The position numbers and the translations under genes were made by a program. 64,000 nt of DNA from Apis mellifera. Its lineage: Eukaryota; Arthropoda; Insecta; Hymenoptera; Apidae. Every line of letters starts with the position of its first letter. Position 1 is the first letter of the stretch. Below, in pieces: positions 36,609 to 50,600 of this stretch. The notes below the pieces were generated by a model. The model was not told the origin of the DNA. It did not search any database and saw only the letters and a list, made by a program, of their open reading frames with translations. Location of the stretch: positions 7,473,881 to 7,537,880 of the forward strand of contig NC_037646.1 in NCBI RefSeq assembly GCF_003254395.2. The letters are read 5' to 3'.

Positions 36609-39600
36609 TCATTTATCTCGTTTTTTTTGAGCACGTTTATTGCCGCATCGTTGTAAAATATCTGTAATAGGTCCTTTATGTTGAAATATTGCAATAAGTT
36701 GCGTACGTGCTTCTGTCATTCCTTCACTAATTAAGCTACTACGTTGCATATTTCCTTTAATCAATTCATTTACACGTTCAAGACCATCATCTTGTCTATT
36801 CCTGACATTTTGCTGTGATTCAAGTATAGTTAATGTTGTTTTTAATTTTTCATGAACCTATATGAAATTTTATTTTATATTAATTTTACATTATACTCTA
36901 AACGTATATTATTATAGAAATATATGTTTTATATTAATCTATATTTACTTGTTTTTCAAGATCTGCAATATCTTCCATTTGTGCTGTAAGATGATATACT
37001 TTCCAACCATTTAATTTCTGTAATACATGTTTCTGTTGAGCTATTTCTGCAACTGTAGGTCGTCTTTCTTCACGAGGTCTAACTTCACTTGGTCTTCTAT
37101 AATGATGAAGTCTACTACCCCATCTATTCTTCCAAGAAGGCCCTAATATTGAAAATGATTTTCTGTTAATATATTTATTATTTCTGTTAATATATATATT
37201 TATATATTTTCTGTTTATAATTATAATAATTTTAATTATCCATTTTTTTCACAAACCTAATAAACTAGGTGTAGGCCGTGTTCGTATTGCGACTGTTGGT
37301 TGCTGTATAGGAGATTTAATAACATCGCATTGTGTGTTTGAAGTTTGTCTTTTTTCTGATAATTTTTCTTTTGATTCTTCTTTATGCTCTTTTTTCATTC
37401 TTTCTTCTGTAATAAATTGCATTTCTTCTTCTGTACATCTTGATTCAGTTAATTCTACTGCAGTAAGTTGTTGTTTTCGAGGCTTTTTTCTAGGAGACAT
37501 TTCTACTGTTGGATTTATTGTAATTCTAGATTGTTCTGGTTCTTCATCAAGTCCAGGTGATGATGTTGCAGAAACTGTAGTAGATCCTGAACTCTGACAA
37601 CCTCCACCATCTTGATCTCCTCTCGGTGAACATGGTGGGCTAGATGTTGTAACAGGAGGTAAAGATGCAAGTACAGGAACTAAATTTTTTGCCGCATCTA
37701 AAAATTTAAAATTATTTTATCAATTTTTTTTCAGTGAATATATAAAATAATAAAGAAATAAAAAAGAATAAAAATAGAAAATTATAATAAGGATTTTATA
37801 TATATAATCATTTATATCATTTAATTTTCTCATTTCATACTTTTAATAGGTGAATTATCATGATCTCTCTTTCTAAGTATACTTGGTCGAGGAGATGCAT
37901 TTGTTTTAGTGTGAGGTTCATCATATCCAGGTTCAACAAGTAATCTCACTGGAGTTTGACGATATTGAGTGTATGTTCCTGCACAATATCATAAAGTAAA
38001 AATTTTTTCAAAAACTATTCATATTAATAATCAATAGAAATTGTGGATTTACCTGTGGGTTCAAAGGAATAATAAGTTGCAGTATGTGGTGGATGTAAAT
38101 ATTGTCCTTGTGCCGATTGAGAAGGCGTTGTATTTGAATTGTTATTTGTATTACTGGTAGAAGAAACACGAAATCCAGATTGTTGAGTGGGCTTAATTTG
38201 TATAGTTTGTCCAATATTTTGTGCCTGTACTGTTTTAGCAGGTGCTGATGTAACTCTTGTAGGTGCTAAAGGTAAAGGATGCAAAGACATTCCAGTAATT
38301 CTAGCAACAGTAGTTGATGAAGGCTGTGATATTCTTGTTGTATTTGATGTACTTGCTGTTGTAGCAACTATACGTGATACTGCATTAAGATTTGATAAAG
38401 AAGTTACTGTTTGAACAACACGTGGTATTGTTTGTGATTGTGGCTGCTGTTGTTGTTGTTGCTGCTGCTGCTGCTGTTGTATCTATTATATGGTCAATTC
38501 TAATCAATATTCAAAGCACTAAATATTTTTTACATCATAAGTGTGATAATACATCTGTGTACTTACTTGTTGAGAAGGAATTACAATTCGACTAACAGTT
38601 CCAGTAGATGGAGAAGCAACAGTGTTTATTGATAATTGTCTTCCAACTGTTGGTTGAACAGTCACTGAAGCTGAAGTTACTCTATTTACAGTTCCAACTA
38701 CAGGTGCTGATACAGCTATACGATTTACAATACCTGTAGTACTCAAAGGCCTGTTTGACTGATCAAATTTTATTTATTTTATCAATATTATTTTTTAATA
38801 TAATTTAATTAGTTAATTATGAAATATAATAATTACTTGAATAGTTTGAGTCGAAGATCTACCAGGTTGTGTAGTTTGTGATATATTTGATATTTGAGGA
38901 GCAGATGGTCTACTTTGTGTAACCGGTAATCTTGTAATACTATTATTTGCTTGAAGAACTGGTGCTATTAATCTAGATGGAGTACCAGGAACTCCAGTAA
39001 CCATTGTGGCTTGTACAGATCTTCCTTGACCTGTAGGTGTAATTAAACGAGGCTGTTGACTGGTATATACTGTTGATGGTGGCCTTGAAATTCGATTAAC
39101 TGGAGGTGTTGAATGCCTTTGTGGTTGCGCATATACAACTGATGTTGTTTTAGGTTGCCATTGTGGATTTGAAATGGCTGTATTTATTCTAAAATATGCA
39201 AAAAATAGTGGATTTTTATTTATTAAATGCTTAAAAAAAAATCTTATTTATCATCTATATTTATAAAAATATTTAATGTTTAATTATATAAATAAAAGAT
39301 AAAAAATTCAAACTTTTATAAGATTATATACATATATATTATACATTATACATATATTATAGATATATATATACATTATATATCTTTTGAATATAATATA
39401 ATATATATACCCTGGTCTTGTAGTAGGTATAGTTTGTCCCGTATTTGCTCTAACAATTGGAGTAGCCACTGTTGATCTTGGAGCAGAAATATTAGCAACT
39501 GCAGCTGGACCACGAGGCACATGATAAGTTGCCGGCATATTTGATACTTGCTGTGTTTGTTGTAATAATTGCTGAGCCTGTGGTTGGTTTTGACGTTCTA

Positions 39601-40095
39601 CTGTACTTAACATACCTGGTGAGATTATCCTTACTGTAGAGCCCACTGAACATATCTATGAAAATATAATCAATATTTGTTAAGATTTTTTTATTATAAG
39701 AAACTATTAAAATTTTTTATATTTTATATTAATTTTATTATAATAAATAATATATTTAAATATCAAATATATAAATATAAAAAAATCATTTTTACCGTTG
39801 TAGTTATTTTGTTTGTTTCTGAAGTTGAAGTGGTACCAGATGGAACTACAGGTTTCATTACAGGTAATTTTGAATTTGTATCCATTGACATTGATTTTCC
39901 AACAAGATTAGTTGATGTTCCAACTGATCCTACTATAGTTTGTGTTGATTGAATATTTTGTATATTACTTTGAACAACACTTTGTGCATTTTGTATATTT
40001 TGCATAGTAGTTAAATTCTGAGCTATGCTTTGTACAGTTGTTTCTGGTAAATGTTTATCACCGCTGTTCTCGACTGAACTTAATGTTGTATTCAT
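36609..40095 (-). CDS. Sap130: Sin3A-associated protein 130 (SAP130) homolog
   Basis: Nine coding exons: 39796-40095, 39411-39655, 38837-39188, 38567-38758, 38053-38482, 37841-37978, 37257-37697, 36949-37142 and 36609-36857, giving 846 residues. The first two thirds are a low-complexity Ser/Thr/Val/Gln/Pro region, including a 12-residue polyglutamine run encoded at 38444-38479. Identity comes from the C-terminal third: the basic motif MSPRKKPRKQQL, then GPSWKNRWGSRLHHYRRP and a helical region ending ILQRCGNKRAQKKRDK, all characteristic of SAP130. The protein is a nuclear subunit of the Sin3/HDAC corepressor. An acceptor 10 nt before the ATG implies a noncoding 5' exon, probably near 40200-40700. 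Confidence 0.92.
38444..38479 (-). repeat. Coding CAG/CAA repeat (12 glutamines)
   Basis: Mixed CAG and CAA codons in SAP130, starting one codon after the exon start at 38482. Confidence 0.95.
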
Positions 40096-41950
40096 GTCTA
40101 TATTTCTAAAAATTATCTTTTTCAATAAGATATACTATAGTAATATATATCTAAATAAAAAAAAAATCTATATTACATAAAAATTAATTAATCTTTAGAT
40201 TTTATATTTTTATGCTATATCAGTATGCTTTACCTTTCGAACTTCGTAGAAGTTAAAAGGGTTATTATGTGAAAACTGGTCAATATTATAAAAGAATTCC
40301 TAATTTTTTATATGAATTTAAAGATTATTTAATTTTGTAATTACTTCAAAACAAATAATCTAATAACAATAAAAAGAATAGCAATGTAATAATTGTTATA
40401 AAATTAGTAAATAAAATAATATTTTACATTATAAAAGATCAACGTACTTTTTTATCTTTGAAATTGACAATAATCAGTATTTTTTAGGAATACTATGACA
40501 AAAATATGTATACCTTTATAAAAACATAACGCGGTAAAACCATTACCGACTTATTTAAACATGCATATATGACATTTTCAAAATATTTTTGTTTCATTGA
40601 TGTTTCTTGAAAAAAAACATTTTACACTCTAAACAGCAGTTTTCTTATCACTACAGAAGTTTATAGCGCCTAATATAAGTACAATACAGTGTAGGTAAAT
40701 TGTTATTAGACAAATAAATGTTCTATATATTTACTATATTCTCTATTTCATAGGAACATTTCATTTAGTTAAATAGATATAAATGGAAATAAATACATTA
40801 TTATGAAATTTAAATAAATAATAAAATTAAAAATTTTTGAGAATTTTATACATAGATTAATACAATATAATTTAATATAATATATTGTAAAACAAATTTA
40901 TTTTAAAAATAAAAAATAATATTTTTGAAAGAAACTCATTTACTAGACTAAAACTAGTGATTTTTATTATAAATTTGGTTAAATTGCAATAATAATAAAA
41001 TGAATTATGTTGATTATTTATTAAGCTTTTTTTTAATTTAAATATGTATTCAATATTCTTTGTTTATGTTGGTATTATATATTTTTAATTTTTAAAAAAC
41101 TTTGATTTATAAACGTAAATAATTTCTAACCATATTTTTATAACTAATAGAATAATTAATTTGAGTAAATATCTTTTTAATGAATTATTATTAAAAATTA
41201 TTATTATTATATTGCGTATAGAAAATTTTTTGCTTTTCAATATAAATTTATTCATTTTATTATATATATATACATGTAAAAATTCAAAATAAATATTAAA
41301 AAAGTAACTAGAAATCAGAATGTATAAGACAATGAAATAAATATTATAAGATAATTTTACAAAAAAGAATATCATTCATATGATTTCATTTTTTGAATTA
41401 TAATTATTCTTTAAACAATGATTAAAATATTTTTATATAATTGATATAGTTTTATATTTTGAATTTCATAAAATAATATTATTTATAATACAATTTGTTG
41501 AAAAATGAATTATTATAATTTTAAATTTCAAAAAAATTTTAATTTATATTAAAGAATTTTTGGATTAAAAAAATTTCTGTTTATAAATTATACAAAGAAA
41601 TATAATATGATTTTCTAATATTTTTGTTGACTTTTGTTAATATTTATATATATAAGTATATAATATAAGTATATACAAATAAATATATATATATATATAT
41701 AACGAGAAAGAATACTGATTATAGAAATATATGATATATATATATATATATATATAGAATACTGTATATTATATATACTGATTTTTCATTATAATTTTTT
41801 TTTAATATTACATAATATTTTTATAGTATTATATATATATATATTTTTTTTTATTCATTATTATATATAATATATTATATAAAAATGTAATCTTAATAAT
41901 AACTTATAATCTATATAAATTATGAAATTAAATAAAATAGATTATTCACA
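40096..41950. other. SAP130 promoter and A+T-rich intergenic DNA
   Basis: Upstream of SAP130. Only dense A+T with several TA arrays (41690-41760) is seen after about 40750. No coding region supported. Confidence 0.45.
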
Positions 41951-41959
41951 CAAAGTTAA

Positions 41960-42900
41960 CATCTTTGGTATATGATTTCGATGCAGCCAAGATCCCTTTC
42001 CCACTTAAGGGCCTTACTTGTAACATAAGAGGAGTAGGGAGACGCACCAATCCGGGCCCGTTTACTTTTATTCCCCTACCCGCAACTTCTGCAATTCCAT
42101 TTTCAAACGCATCATTCCTTCACATTCTGTCTCGTGATTCCGTTGTTGGTTTAGATCGTGCATTTTCTTTCTCATCGTATTTTTATTAGAACATCTTTGC
42201 GTACATAATATACGTTTTATCAAGTTTAAACCTCACAAATCAAAGGATTTGTTCGATGGCCTTGGATGGGTTTGAATTCAGTCCACGTTTTTTATTTTTA
42301 TTCGTGACTAGATCCACACTCATCCAAGGAAATCGAGCTCATGTTCAAAAACGATCTTCAAGAAACCTGTTTGTTGGATTTTAACGTTTTTTTCAATAGT
42401 TTTGTGTTTTATTATAATCAGTTTATACAAATTAACGAAGTAAACAAGAGAAAAGAAAAGTTAGTTATTAATGTTAGATGAACAAATTGTATTACCGTAA
42501 GTAATATATAAAAGAAATGAAACTATTTTTATATAATTTTATATTTGGATAAATTTATATATGCTTATATATTCTGTATATTCTTATTATAAAATTATTT
42601 TTTTATATAAGTTTTGTAGAAGATTAAAAGGACGAAAAAAAAAAAAAATATACAAGAGATATATATTCGAATTCCACACTAATGACCATAGAATTTCTTT
42701 CAGTTTCTTTGTGTATGAACACCTGCCATATTCCCCTCCAGTGATCTCCCTCTTTTCATTGGTAGTAATAATCCTGCCGCCCTTAACCCTCCCCTCCAGT
42801 TTTGTTCATCTTTGTCTATCTATCTTTTTCTTCTCGTATTTCAATCGTCCTTCCTGAGTAACGGTAAAAACTTGTCTTTACCCTTTTTCTCCCTACATCT
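41960..42900. other. Two G+C-richer islands of unknown nature
   Basis: 41980-42380 and 42680-42890 stand out from their surroundings. The first includes gggcccg and gacgcaccaatccgg and a hairpin (separate entry). On its minus strand a 35-codon frame (42068-42175, MRKKMHDLNQQRNHETE...) looks like a coiled coil, but no partner exons were found. The second is pyrimidine-rich on the plus strand (cccttaaccctcccctcc). Neither matches a gene I recognise. Possible explanations are a noncoding RNA, an enhancer, or a decayed gene. Confidence 0.4.
42253..42336. ncRNA. Candidate pre-miRNA-like hairpin
   Basis: The arms 42253-42287 and 42303-42336 are imperfect inverted repeats of about 35 nt around a 15-nt T-rich loop. 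ccttggatg pairs with catccaagg, tcgat with atcga and cgtg with cacg, with a few mismatches and G:U pairs. Size and shape fit an animal miRNA precursor. The strand is undecided because both strands fold. I could not match the arms to a known miRNA. Confidence 0.4.
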
Positions 42901-43399
42901 AAAGATTATTTTATTTTTAAACGTAAAATTCGAAAATAAAATTAGTAACATAATTTTATATAATTTAACTTATTTTTTTATGTAATTAAATTTCTATTTC
43001 TATCTTTTTCTTTTGTTAAGATTTATATATGAATTGTAAATGAAAATAAAATAAGATTACAATTATATCATGTAAATAAAAATGATAGATAATTGTTTTT
43101 CCTATTTTAAATACATACATCATATACATATAACAGATTGTTTAAAAATAAATAATATGAATAAACAATGTATGTCAATGTATGTGCTACTTATATTTAC
43201 ATTATTATATTATTACAAAAGTGATTTTTAATCTAAAAATCTTGAGAATATATGTAACGAAAAAAAATTCTGAAATTGTAATAAAAATTTTTGGTAAATT
43301 TTTATATACATATAAATTTTATATTATAAATAAGAAAAGATTAATATTGCATATCATATAAAATGAATTTTTTCCTTTTTGCAATATCTACGATCTACA

Positions 43400-45723
43400 T
43401 CAGATATTTTGAGATTCTAGACTTAATTGTGCTATACAGGTATGTTCATCTTGATTCTCTTCTTCATAACATATATCAGGATTCGAACGCATTTCTTCTA
43501 TTGCTCGTTTTATTTGAATTTGTAATTGACTAGCAACTTTCCGTACTGCCGTATGATTTTGTTTTATTTGTTTTATACACGATAGTAAATTTTTCCATGG
43601 AGCGACATTTGTATGACCAAGATAAAGTTCTTTCCACAATTGTATACTAATAGGTGCAACACTAGGCCAAATAACACTCGAATTTCTTTCATATAAAGGA
43701 TTTAACCACTTCTCCAATATATCTGGTTGATTTATATATGACCATAAACTACATGTTCGTTCAGATAATCGAAGTCTAACTCTCTCTGCTTCTGAATCAC
43801 CTAAAATCATAATATATAAATATTTTATATAAATATTAAAATAAATTAAGAATATAGTATTATATATGGATACCTAAAAATGTTCCATAATTGGAATAAT
43901 ATGCATGATTATACAATTCAATTAACAATTGTATTGTATATTCAAAACTAAATTGAAATTGATAATGAAGTTGATAAAGACAGTCAAGGAAAAGAAGAAA
44001 AGTTGGGGCATGTGTTGAGCTTTGTGAATTTGATGGATGATATGGTCCATGGCGTGTGCGACTGAAAAATTGATGACCAGCTTGTATCCATTCACGTTCG
44101 ATTAAAGCTTGAAGGCCACGTATTGTTCTACAATCGGGATTTAATATTGTCTGTGCTAAACTGGTTACTACTAAGGTAGAATCTCTGCCAGTACTTCCTA
44201 ATCAACATATAGTATATATCTTTATTTAATGATATTATAATTAATATAATTTTTTTTTTAATTATTTTATAGATTATATACCATGAACTAATACAGCTGC
44301 AACTTCTTGATGAAGACACTGAGCAGTTACACAAGCAGCATTTAAAGCACTTTGTACAGCAGATAACCATCCACTATTATCAAGTCTTGAAATCCACTGG
44401 GAAGTAGAACATGTTATGTCATTACAAGCCTCTATTAATTTAAAAAAACTATCTGCTAAATCATGCGACCGTGGAATTGCTTTATGTACTTTCCGCCACT
44501 GCGGATAAGCAGCATCCATTTCTGTACCACCACCTTTAGCTCTGGAACTTTGAGCTTGTGCAATAGACCTTGTATCTATTATATAACTATTAACAAATTT
44601 TACATTAATAATATTGTTTAGATTGCAGAAATATAATTTTCTATGTTAAACATTAAAATTAATATCAAATCATAGTTTAAAATTTCTAAGACTAATTAAA
44701 ATATAAGTTTAAATATATATATTATATTTACCCACGTCTTCCTGGACCTAAAACTGCATTTAATAATCTTTCATCTTCTTTGCATCTTTTACCATTAGTG
44801 CCACACATTGGTTGACTGCTTCTTAACAAGATACTCTATAATATTCATTATATAAATGTAAATTAGTAATTATTTATATAGATGTAAATATATTTTTAAT
44901 TATTATTATTCATTGTTTTGCATAATAAAAAATAGCATACTCCTCCTTCATGCCTGTAACATAATACTGGAAATCTTCCACCATCTCTAAAATTAGCAGA
45001 TGATACTATTAATTTATCTTCTATGTGACATGGTACTATAACAGCAGAAGGATAAGAATTGCAAACTTTGTAGTCTTTATTTAAATAACTAATACGCCAT
45101 TCATCTGCATAAGTAGTTAATAATCTGGACCATTCTGATACAGGAGTAAATGCAGTCCATCCATCTTCTAATATCATAGTATTATTAGTTATTTGTGGTC
45201 TATTAAAAAAGGGATATTGTAAAGTTTGCTCTGTAATAAACAGAAAAGTAAAAATTAATGAGATATACATAAATGCATTTTTATAAAAATTAAAATAAAA
45301 TTATAAAAAATTTCACCTTGCGACATTAACATCTCTATAGATAATACAACATTTGTTAAATCTTCTGTTGAATTAATATCTAATTGAAGAATATGAAAAT
45401 CTTTACATTTTAAAATAATGCTACCACCTGGACTTTGAGTATTCAATTTTTTCTCTATAAGATCAATATTTCGGTACAATAGCTAAAAACAAAGCATTGA
45501 AAAAACATAGAATATAAATTCATGAACAACAAATAATGATTAAAATAATTTTTGTGATAAATTGTACCCAGAGTTCTCGACCATCACTTTGCCGTGAAGA
45601 CCAAAGAAGATGGTGACTACTAATACACAGTCTTCCATCTATGCTTTTGCCATTTTCATCACTTTTATCTATTAATGCAACATTATCGACTTTCGGGATT
45701 AATATTAGGTCACTAAGTTCCAT
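43400..45723 (-). CDS. Mtmr9: Myotubularin-related protein 9 (inactive phosphatase)
   Basis: Seven exons: 45568-45723, 45317-45482, 44941-45230, 44732-44835, 44282-44586, 43874-44197 and 43400-43800, giving 581 residues, close to human MTMR9 (549). Order: an N-terminal PH-GRAM domain (MELSDLILIPKVDNVALI; LLWSSRQSDGRELWLLYRNI), then the myotubularin phosphatase fold (VCNSYPSAVIVPCHIEDKL; FRDGGRFPVLCYRHEGGSIL) and a C-terminal helical region with coiled-coil character (VRKVASQLQIQIKRAIEEM). The active-site loop, normally HCSDGWDRT, reads HGSTGRDST, so the catalytic Cys is Gly and the Arg is Ser. This is the signature of the MTMR9 pseudophosphatases, which bind and stimulate active partners (MTMR6/7/8) on phosphatidylinositol 3-phosphate metabolism. 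Confidence 0.94.
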
Positions 45724-47680
45724 TTTGTGTTAGATTAATTTTAAATATTTTGATAGAACGCTGTTGATAAATTTAAAAACAAGTTGAAATTTATTTTAAT
45801 AATACTACATAACCTAGAGCTTTTATCTATACATCAATCATTAAATGAAAAAATTTTATTTGACAATTTATAATTACGATCATAAATTTATAATTAGATT
45901 TAAAATGTATAAAAAATTTTTATAAGATTTTAAAAAATATTTATATTTTATACGTTAATATTTTAGTATATATTAAAAAAATTAATCATTAACCGTTGCA
46001 CTCCTGTTTATTTTCTTATGCTCTATATATGCCATACCATATATTTATTACATACACAGTAAACTTTCTTTTTCTTACATGATAATTATAAACTTATCAC
46101 GTCTTGCATTAAAACTCTCATAGAGGGAAGCACATGATCATATGTTCGTATAATCCATTGCGCAGCATAACCTAACATAAAAATGAAGAAACATTTTATA
46201 TTGTGATTTAATGTTTATTCAGTGTATTTGTGCAGAAATATGGTGCGATTAAATATTAAACTGTTTCAAAATGTTATTGCACTATATTTTGATTATCATA
46301 TATTATATATTTGGCGAATGCTAAATATATTAGGTATATTTAAACGTGTTTTAAGAAGGCTGTAACAAATTAATGATAAATGTCATATTGCAAGAATATT
46401 ATTTTACTAATGTTTCAAAGAATTTGATTTTATTAAATCATATTGATAGAAAACAATCTACATAAAAGTATATAAGATTAAAATATTTGATTATATTAAA
46501 CTTGAATGGTTTGTAAGGGCGGTTTTTTCTTAACGAAAAGAAAGAACAGAATTTATCTCTATCAAATAAATATTCAAGAAATGTACATGTATATACATAA
46601 TAATTGAATAAACAAATAAAATAATGGAAGAAATATCGTTTGTACATATTATAAAGTATACATATTTAAACATATATGTGTATAATGAAATCCGCGTATG
46701 GCAATAGGTATGTATTAAATTATTAAATGTAATACTGAGTTTTAATATTAAAAATATAAAAAAGTTGACAAACGATGCTTATAATAATCTGTAAATTTCA
46801 AATATCACGTGGTTTTTTATAGTTAACTACAAATATTACCGAAGGATGGAGACACTAGTAGTAAGAAGCCTCGTATATTGGAGGGGGAAAGAATGTTCAT
46901 GCTTTTGATGCAATGTCGTGTTAGTAAGTGATATATTTCGCTTATCCATGTTGTTTGGGATTTATATTGAAAGTGATTTATTTGATTTGTTGAACACATT
47001 TTGAAAGCTACAGAAATTATTGAGAAAAAGACATCTTTATTAATTTTATTTCCAGATTCTTATCTGAATTCTATAGATGGTAATTGTTTTGTCTATTCAC
47101 ATTATAGTATTGGATATAATTTAAAACCCCTATATTCAGTTTACTGTTATTGTATGTTCTATCATATTATTGTTAATCAATATATAATACAACAACAATA
47201 TTATTATAAATATTATTATATTTGTTGCTCTTGATTAATATAAATTATTTAATGAAAGTATTTCATATATTAACTACAAAAATAAATATCGTCAAAAATC
47301 TTTAAAAAATTTATGTTTCATAGTCTTAATGTAGCAATTAAAATATCTTTTATTGAAGTAATCATAAAAAAAATTGATAAATGTTTTTTTTATAAACAAA
47401 GCTTATTTTGTATAATGTTTTTTTATTTTCTCTATTTTATTTTTTGAGATTTTATTTATTTTTTTTTTTTTGTATTAACATAATCTTATCTATTATATTT
47501 TTGTTCTATATTATTTTTTATTATTACATATTGTATTTAATTAAGTAATAATTTAATATATTTCCTTTGGACATATAAATAACATTTTACATTTATATAT
47601 AAATTTTTAATTATAATATATGTATATTTTTAATATTATTTTTAAATAGATATGCAACTAAATGCATGCAATGAGTCAAA
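45724..47680. other. Bidirectional upstream region of MTMR9 and ZMYND8
   Basis: About 2 kb between two divergent starts. A G+C-richer stretch at about 46840-46923 ends at a consensus donor (tta|gtaagtg) and is the likely noncoding first exon of ZMYND8, splicing to the acceptor just before 47650. The rest is A+T-rich. Confidence 0.45.
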
Positions 47681-50600
47681 ATGACATCAATAGAGGCACA
47701 AAAAAGTTTTACAAATTCTTTACATTTGCAAAGTTCAGTTATATCTGAATCACAAAAAGAAAATTCACAATTGACAAATCTTCAAGAAGAACAAAATATT
47801 GATATTGCTAATAAAGAAACAAGTAAAGATACTATTATAGACATAAAAAATGATAATAAAGATGTAGTGCATGTTAAAAATTGTGATCAAAAGAAATATG
47901 AAAATGAGGAAGATGTAATTATTTTAGAAAATAATAAGAAAGATATCAAATGTAACATAAATAAAATAGAACATGGACAGAACAGTGAAAAGTTGGATAT
48001 TATTTCTTTTGCTTCTGAAAATGATTCTAAAATAATTAAAACTGAAAATACAAAAGAAGTTATAAGTAAAAGTGGAAATAATTTAAAAAGAACACGACGA
48101 AGTATTACGTAAGTATAAACAATGTTTATTTGTAATTTATATTTAATTTCATTTAAAAATGAATTGTTATAAAAATTCAATACAAATTGATGTAAAGTAT
48201 TAAGATTCAGTATTAAGATTCTTTATCAGATTAATAATATTCTAAATAGTAATAATAAAATAATAAACTAAGAAACTAAGTTCATTTTTTAGTACTCAAG
48301 AAGCAGATGTATTTTTAGAAGAAAATAATTTAAGAACTAAACGAAAGAAAAAAAATACTAATGATAGATTTTGCTGGCGATGTCATAAAGAATCAGTAGA
48401 AGCACATTGTAGTGCATGTCCTAGATCATGGCATCGCAAATGTATAGGAATGCAACAATCAATTATTCAAAATTGGATATGTGGTGAATGTGCAGCAATT
48501 TTACGAGCGGAAAATGCAGAAACACGTTCTACAGCTATGGCACAATTATCTGTTGATCAATTATGTTTATTATTAAAACATGTTGTTGAAAGAATGAGGG
48601 AATATCCTGGTGTATGTACTATTTTCTTATTCATATTAATTTATTTCATTATTTTTTTAAAATTGAATTCAAATTTTCTGATTATAGTCAGAACCATTTT
48701 GGAAACCAGTAGAACTTTCTGAAGCTCCAAATTATCTAGATTATGTAGTAAAGCCAATGGATTTAAGCCTTTTAGAATCAAATGTTCGAGCTAAATTATA
48801 CGGTAGTACAGATGCATTTATGGCTGATGCTAAATGGATTCAACATAACTGTATTGTATTTAACACATGTATGTACATAATAAATATATATTGATATTAA
48901 ATTAATAAGGAAAATTAGTTCTATATAAATCAAATTATAGGTGGTGGTGTATACACTGATACATCTAAATTAACGAATGCTGCAAAACAAATTATTAAAT
49001 TAGCACGTCAAGAAGTATCAGAAATTGAAGCATGTCCTGATTGTTATGCTCATGGAAGAAATTTGCCAAGACCACAACCAGCATGGTTTATTGAACCATG
49101 TCGTCGTCCTCATCCACTAGTTTGGGCTAAATTGAAAGGTTTTCCATTTTGGCCTGCAAAAGCTATGCCTCGAATGAATTCTCAAGGTTTTGTAGATGTT
49201 CGATTTTTTGGTGAACATGATAGAGCATGGGTTTCTCCACGAGATCTATATTTATATTCAGAAGATCCACCTGTCCCATTACCAAGAAAAAGAAAATTAG
49301 ATATGGAGGAATGTGTTAGAGAAATTACTCGTCATTGTCGGAAATTAGAACTTGTATTTGGTGAATTCAAATTTGCACCTCCTAAAGTACAATATAATCC
49401 GCATGATCCAATGCAAATAAAATTAATGTTACCAAATTACGATCCTCTCAATTCTAGTAATTGCATATCTCCGCAACACTTGATTCCTAAGAAAACTGCT
49501 TTTCTTAAAAAGCGAGTCCATGTTAAAATGAAATCGCAAAACGATTTAGAGAAGATAGACAATTCTGATACTGAAAATAAAATATCAAATGAATTTAACT
49601 CGACTAATAAAGGAAGCAAAATTGAAAGTAGACCATCTAAAATAATAGAATCTGATAATTTTCACGAAACCGAAACCATTGCTGTTACAAGCAACAATTT
49701 AAACGAATCAATGGACAGAGAAATTAAAGAAGACGTTCAAGTAGGCAAAAATATATTAACAAAATTGGATGTTGTTACAAAAGAAGATATAAAACCAAGT
49801 ACAAGTAAAATTAATAAAAACGAAATAAATAGTGGAAATACAACAAAAGATGACACAAATGGATCAAATTTTATGTTGAAACAAAACTCTGAAAATGAAA
49901 CAAATGATAATAAAAGATCTTTGGAAAATTTATTAAAACAAGAAATAGTAACTTCAAAAAAACATACAGTGAAAGATATTCAAATGTCTAAAAAGGAATT
50001 CATTTCTAAAATGAATATTGGTAAAGAAGATGCTAGTCAAAATTTAAATTCGCAAAAGAATAATTTTAAAAATACTAAAAATATAGAAAAAGTTTATAAA
50101 CCAAAGACAAGAATAGTTGATAAAATGAACGCCGAGAAAGCTTTAAGATCTACTACAATAGAACAAAATCAGAAATTAAATACAGGAACGATAATTAAAC
50201 AACAAAATGATTCAACAAAATTGAAAGATAACTCTAAAAATCATAGTAATAATTTAACAGAATCAACTATTTCAATACTAAGCAATAAAACACCAATTGA
50301 TACTGATATTAATGGTGATGTTGACGCTTACAAAAAAAATACTACAGATCAATCTGTTGCATTACTTTTTGTTGTAAATGATGGTACATCTAATACTACA
50401 AAAAAATCCACTGGTAATTTGATTACTGAAAAAGAGAAAAATTGTGATGTTTCAATTCAAGATCAACAGACTTCGAAAATTTCACTGCAACTGTCATATC
50501 AACAAACAAAGGAAAGCAAAGCTAGAAAATCATTTCCTAATAAACCTCGTAATTGTCCACAACTCATTCCACGTTCATCGACGAGTACACAATCTAATTT

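Noticed and set aside
38187..38595. Val/Ala-rich plus-strand ORFs across SAP130
   Set aside because: Antisense shadows of the Ser/Thr/Gln-rich SAP130 exons, including the CAG run read as Val/Ala codons.
41085..41375. 96-aa minus-strand ORF
   Set aside because: Composed almost only of Ile, Phe, Tyr, Asn and Lys, as expected by chance in A+T-rich DNA; no splice context.
42561..42857. 98-aa plus-strand ORF
   Set aside because: Low complexity Phe/Ser/Leu content arising from the pyrimidine-rich island; no recognisable domain.
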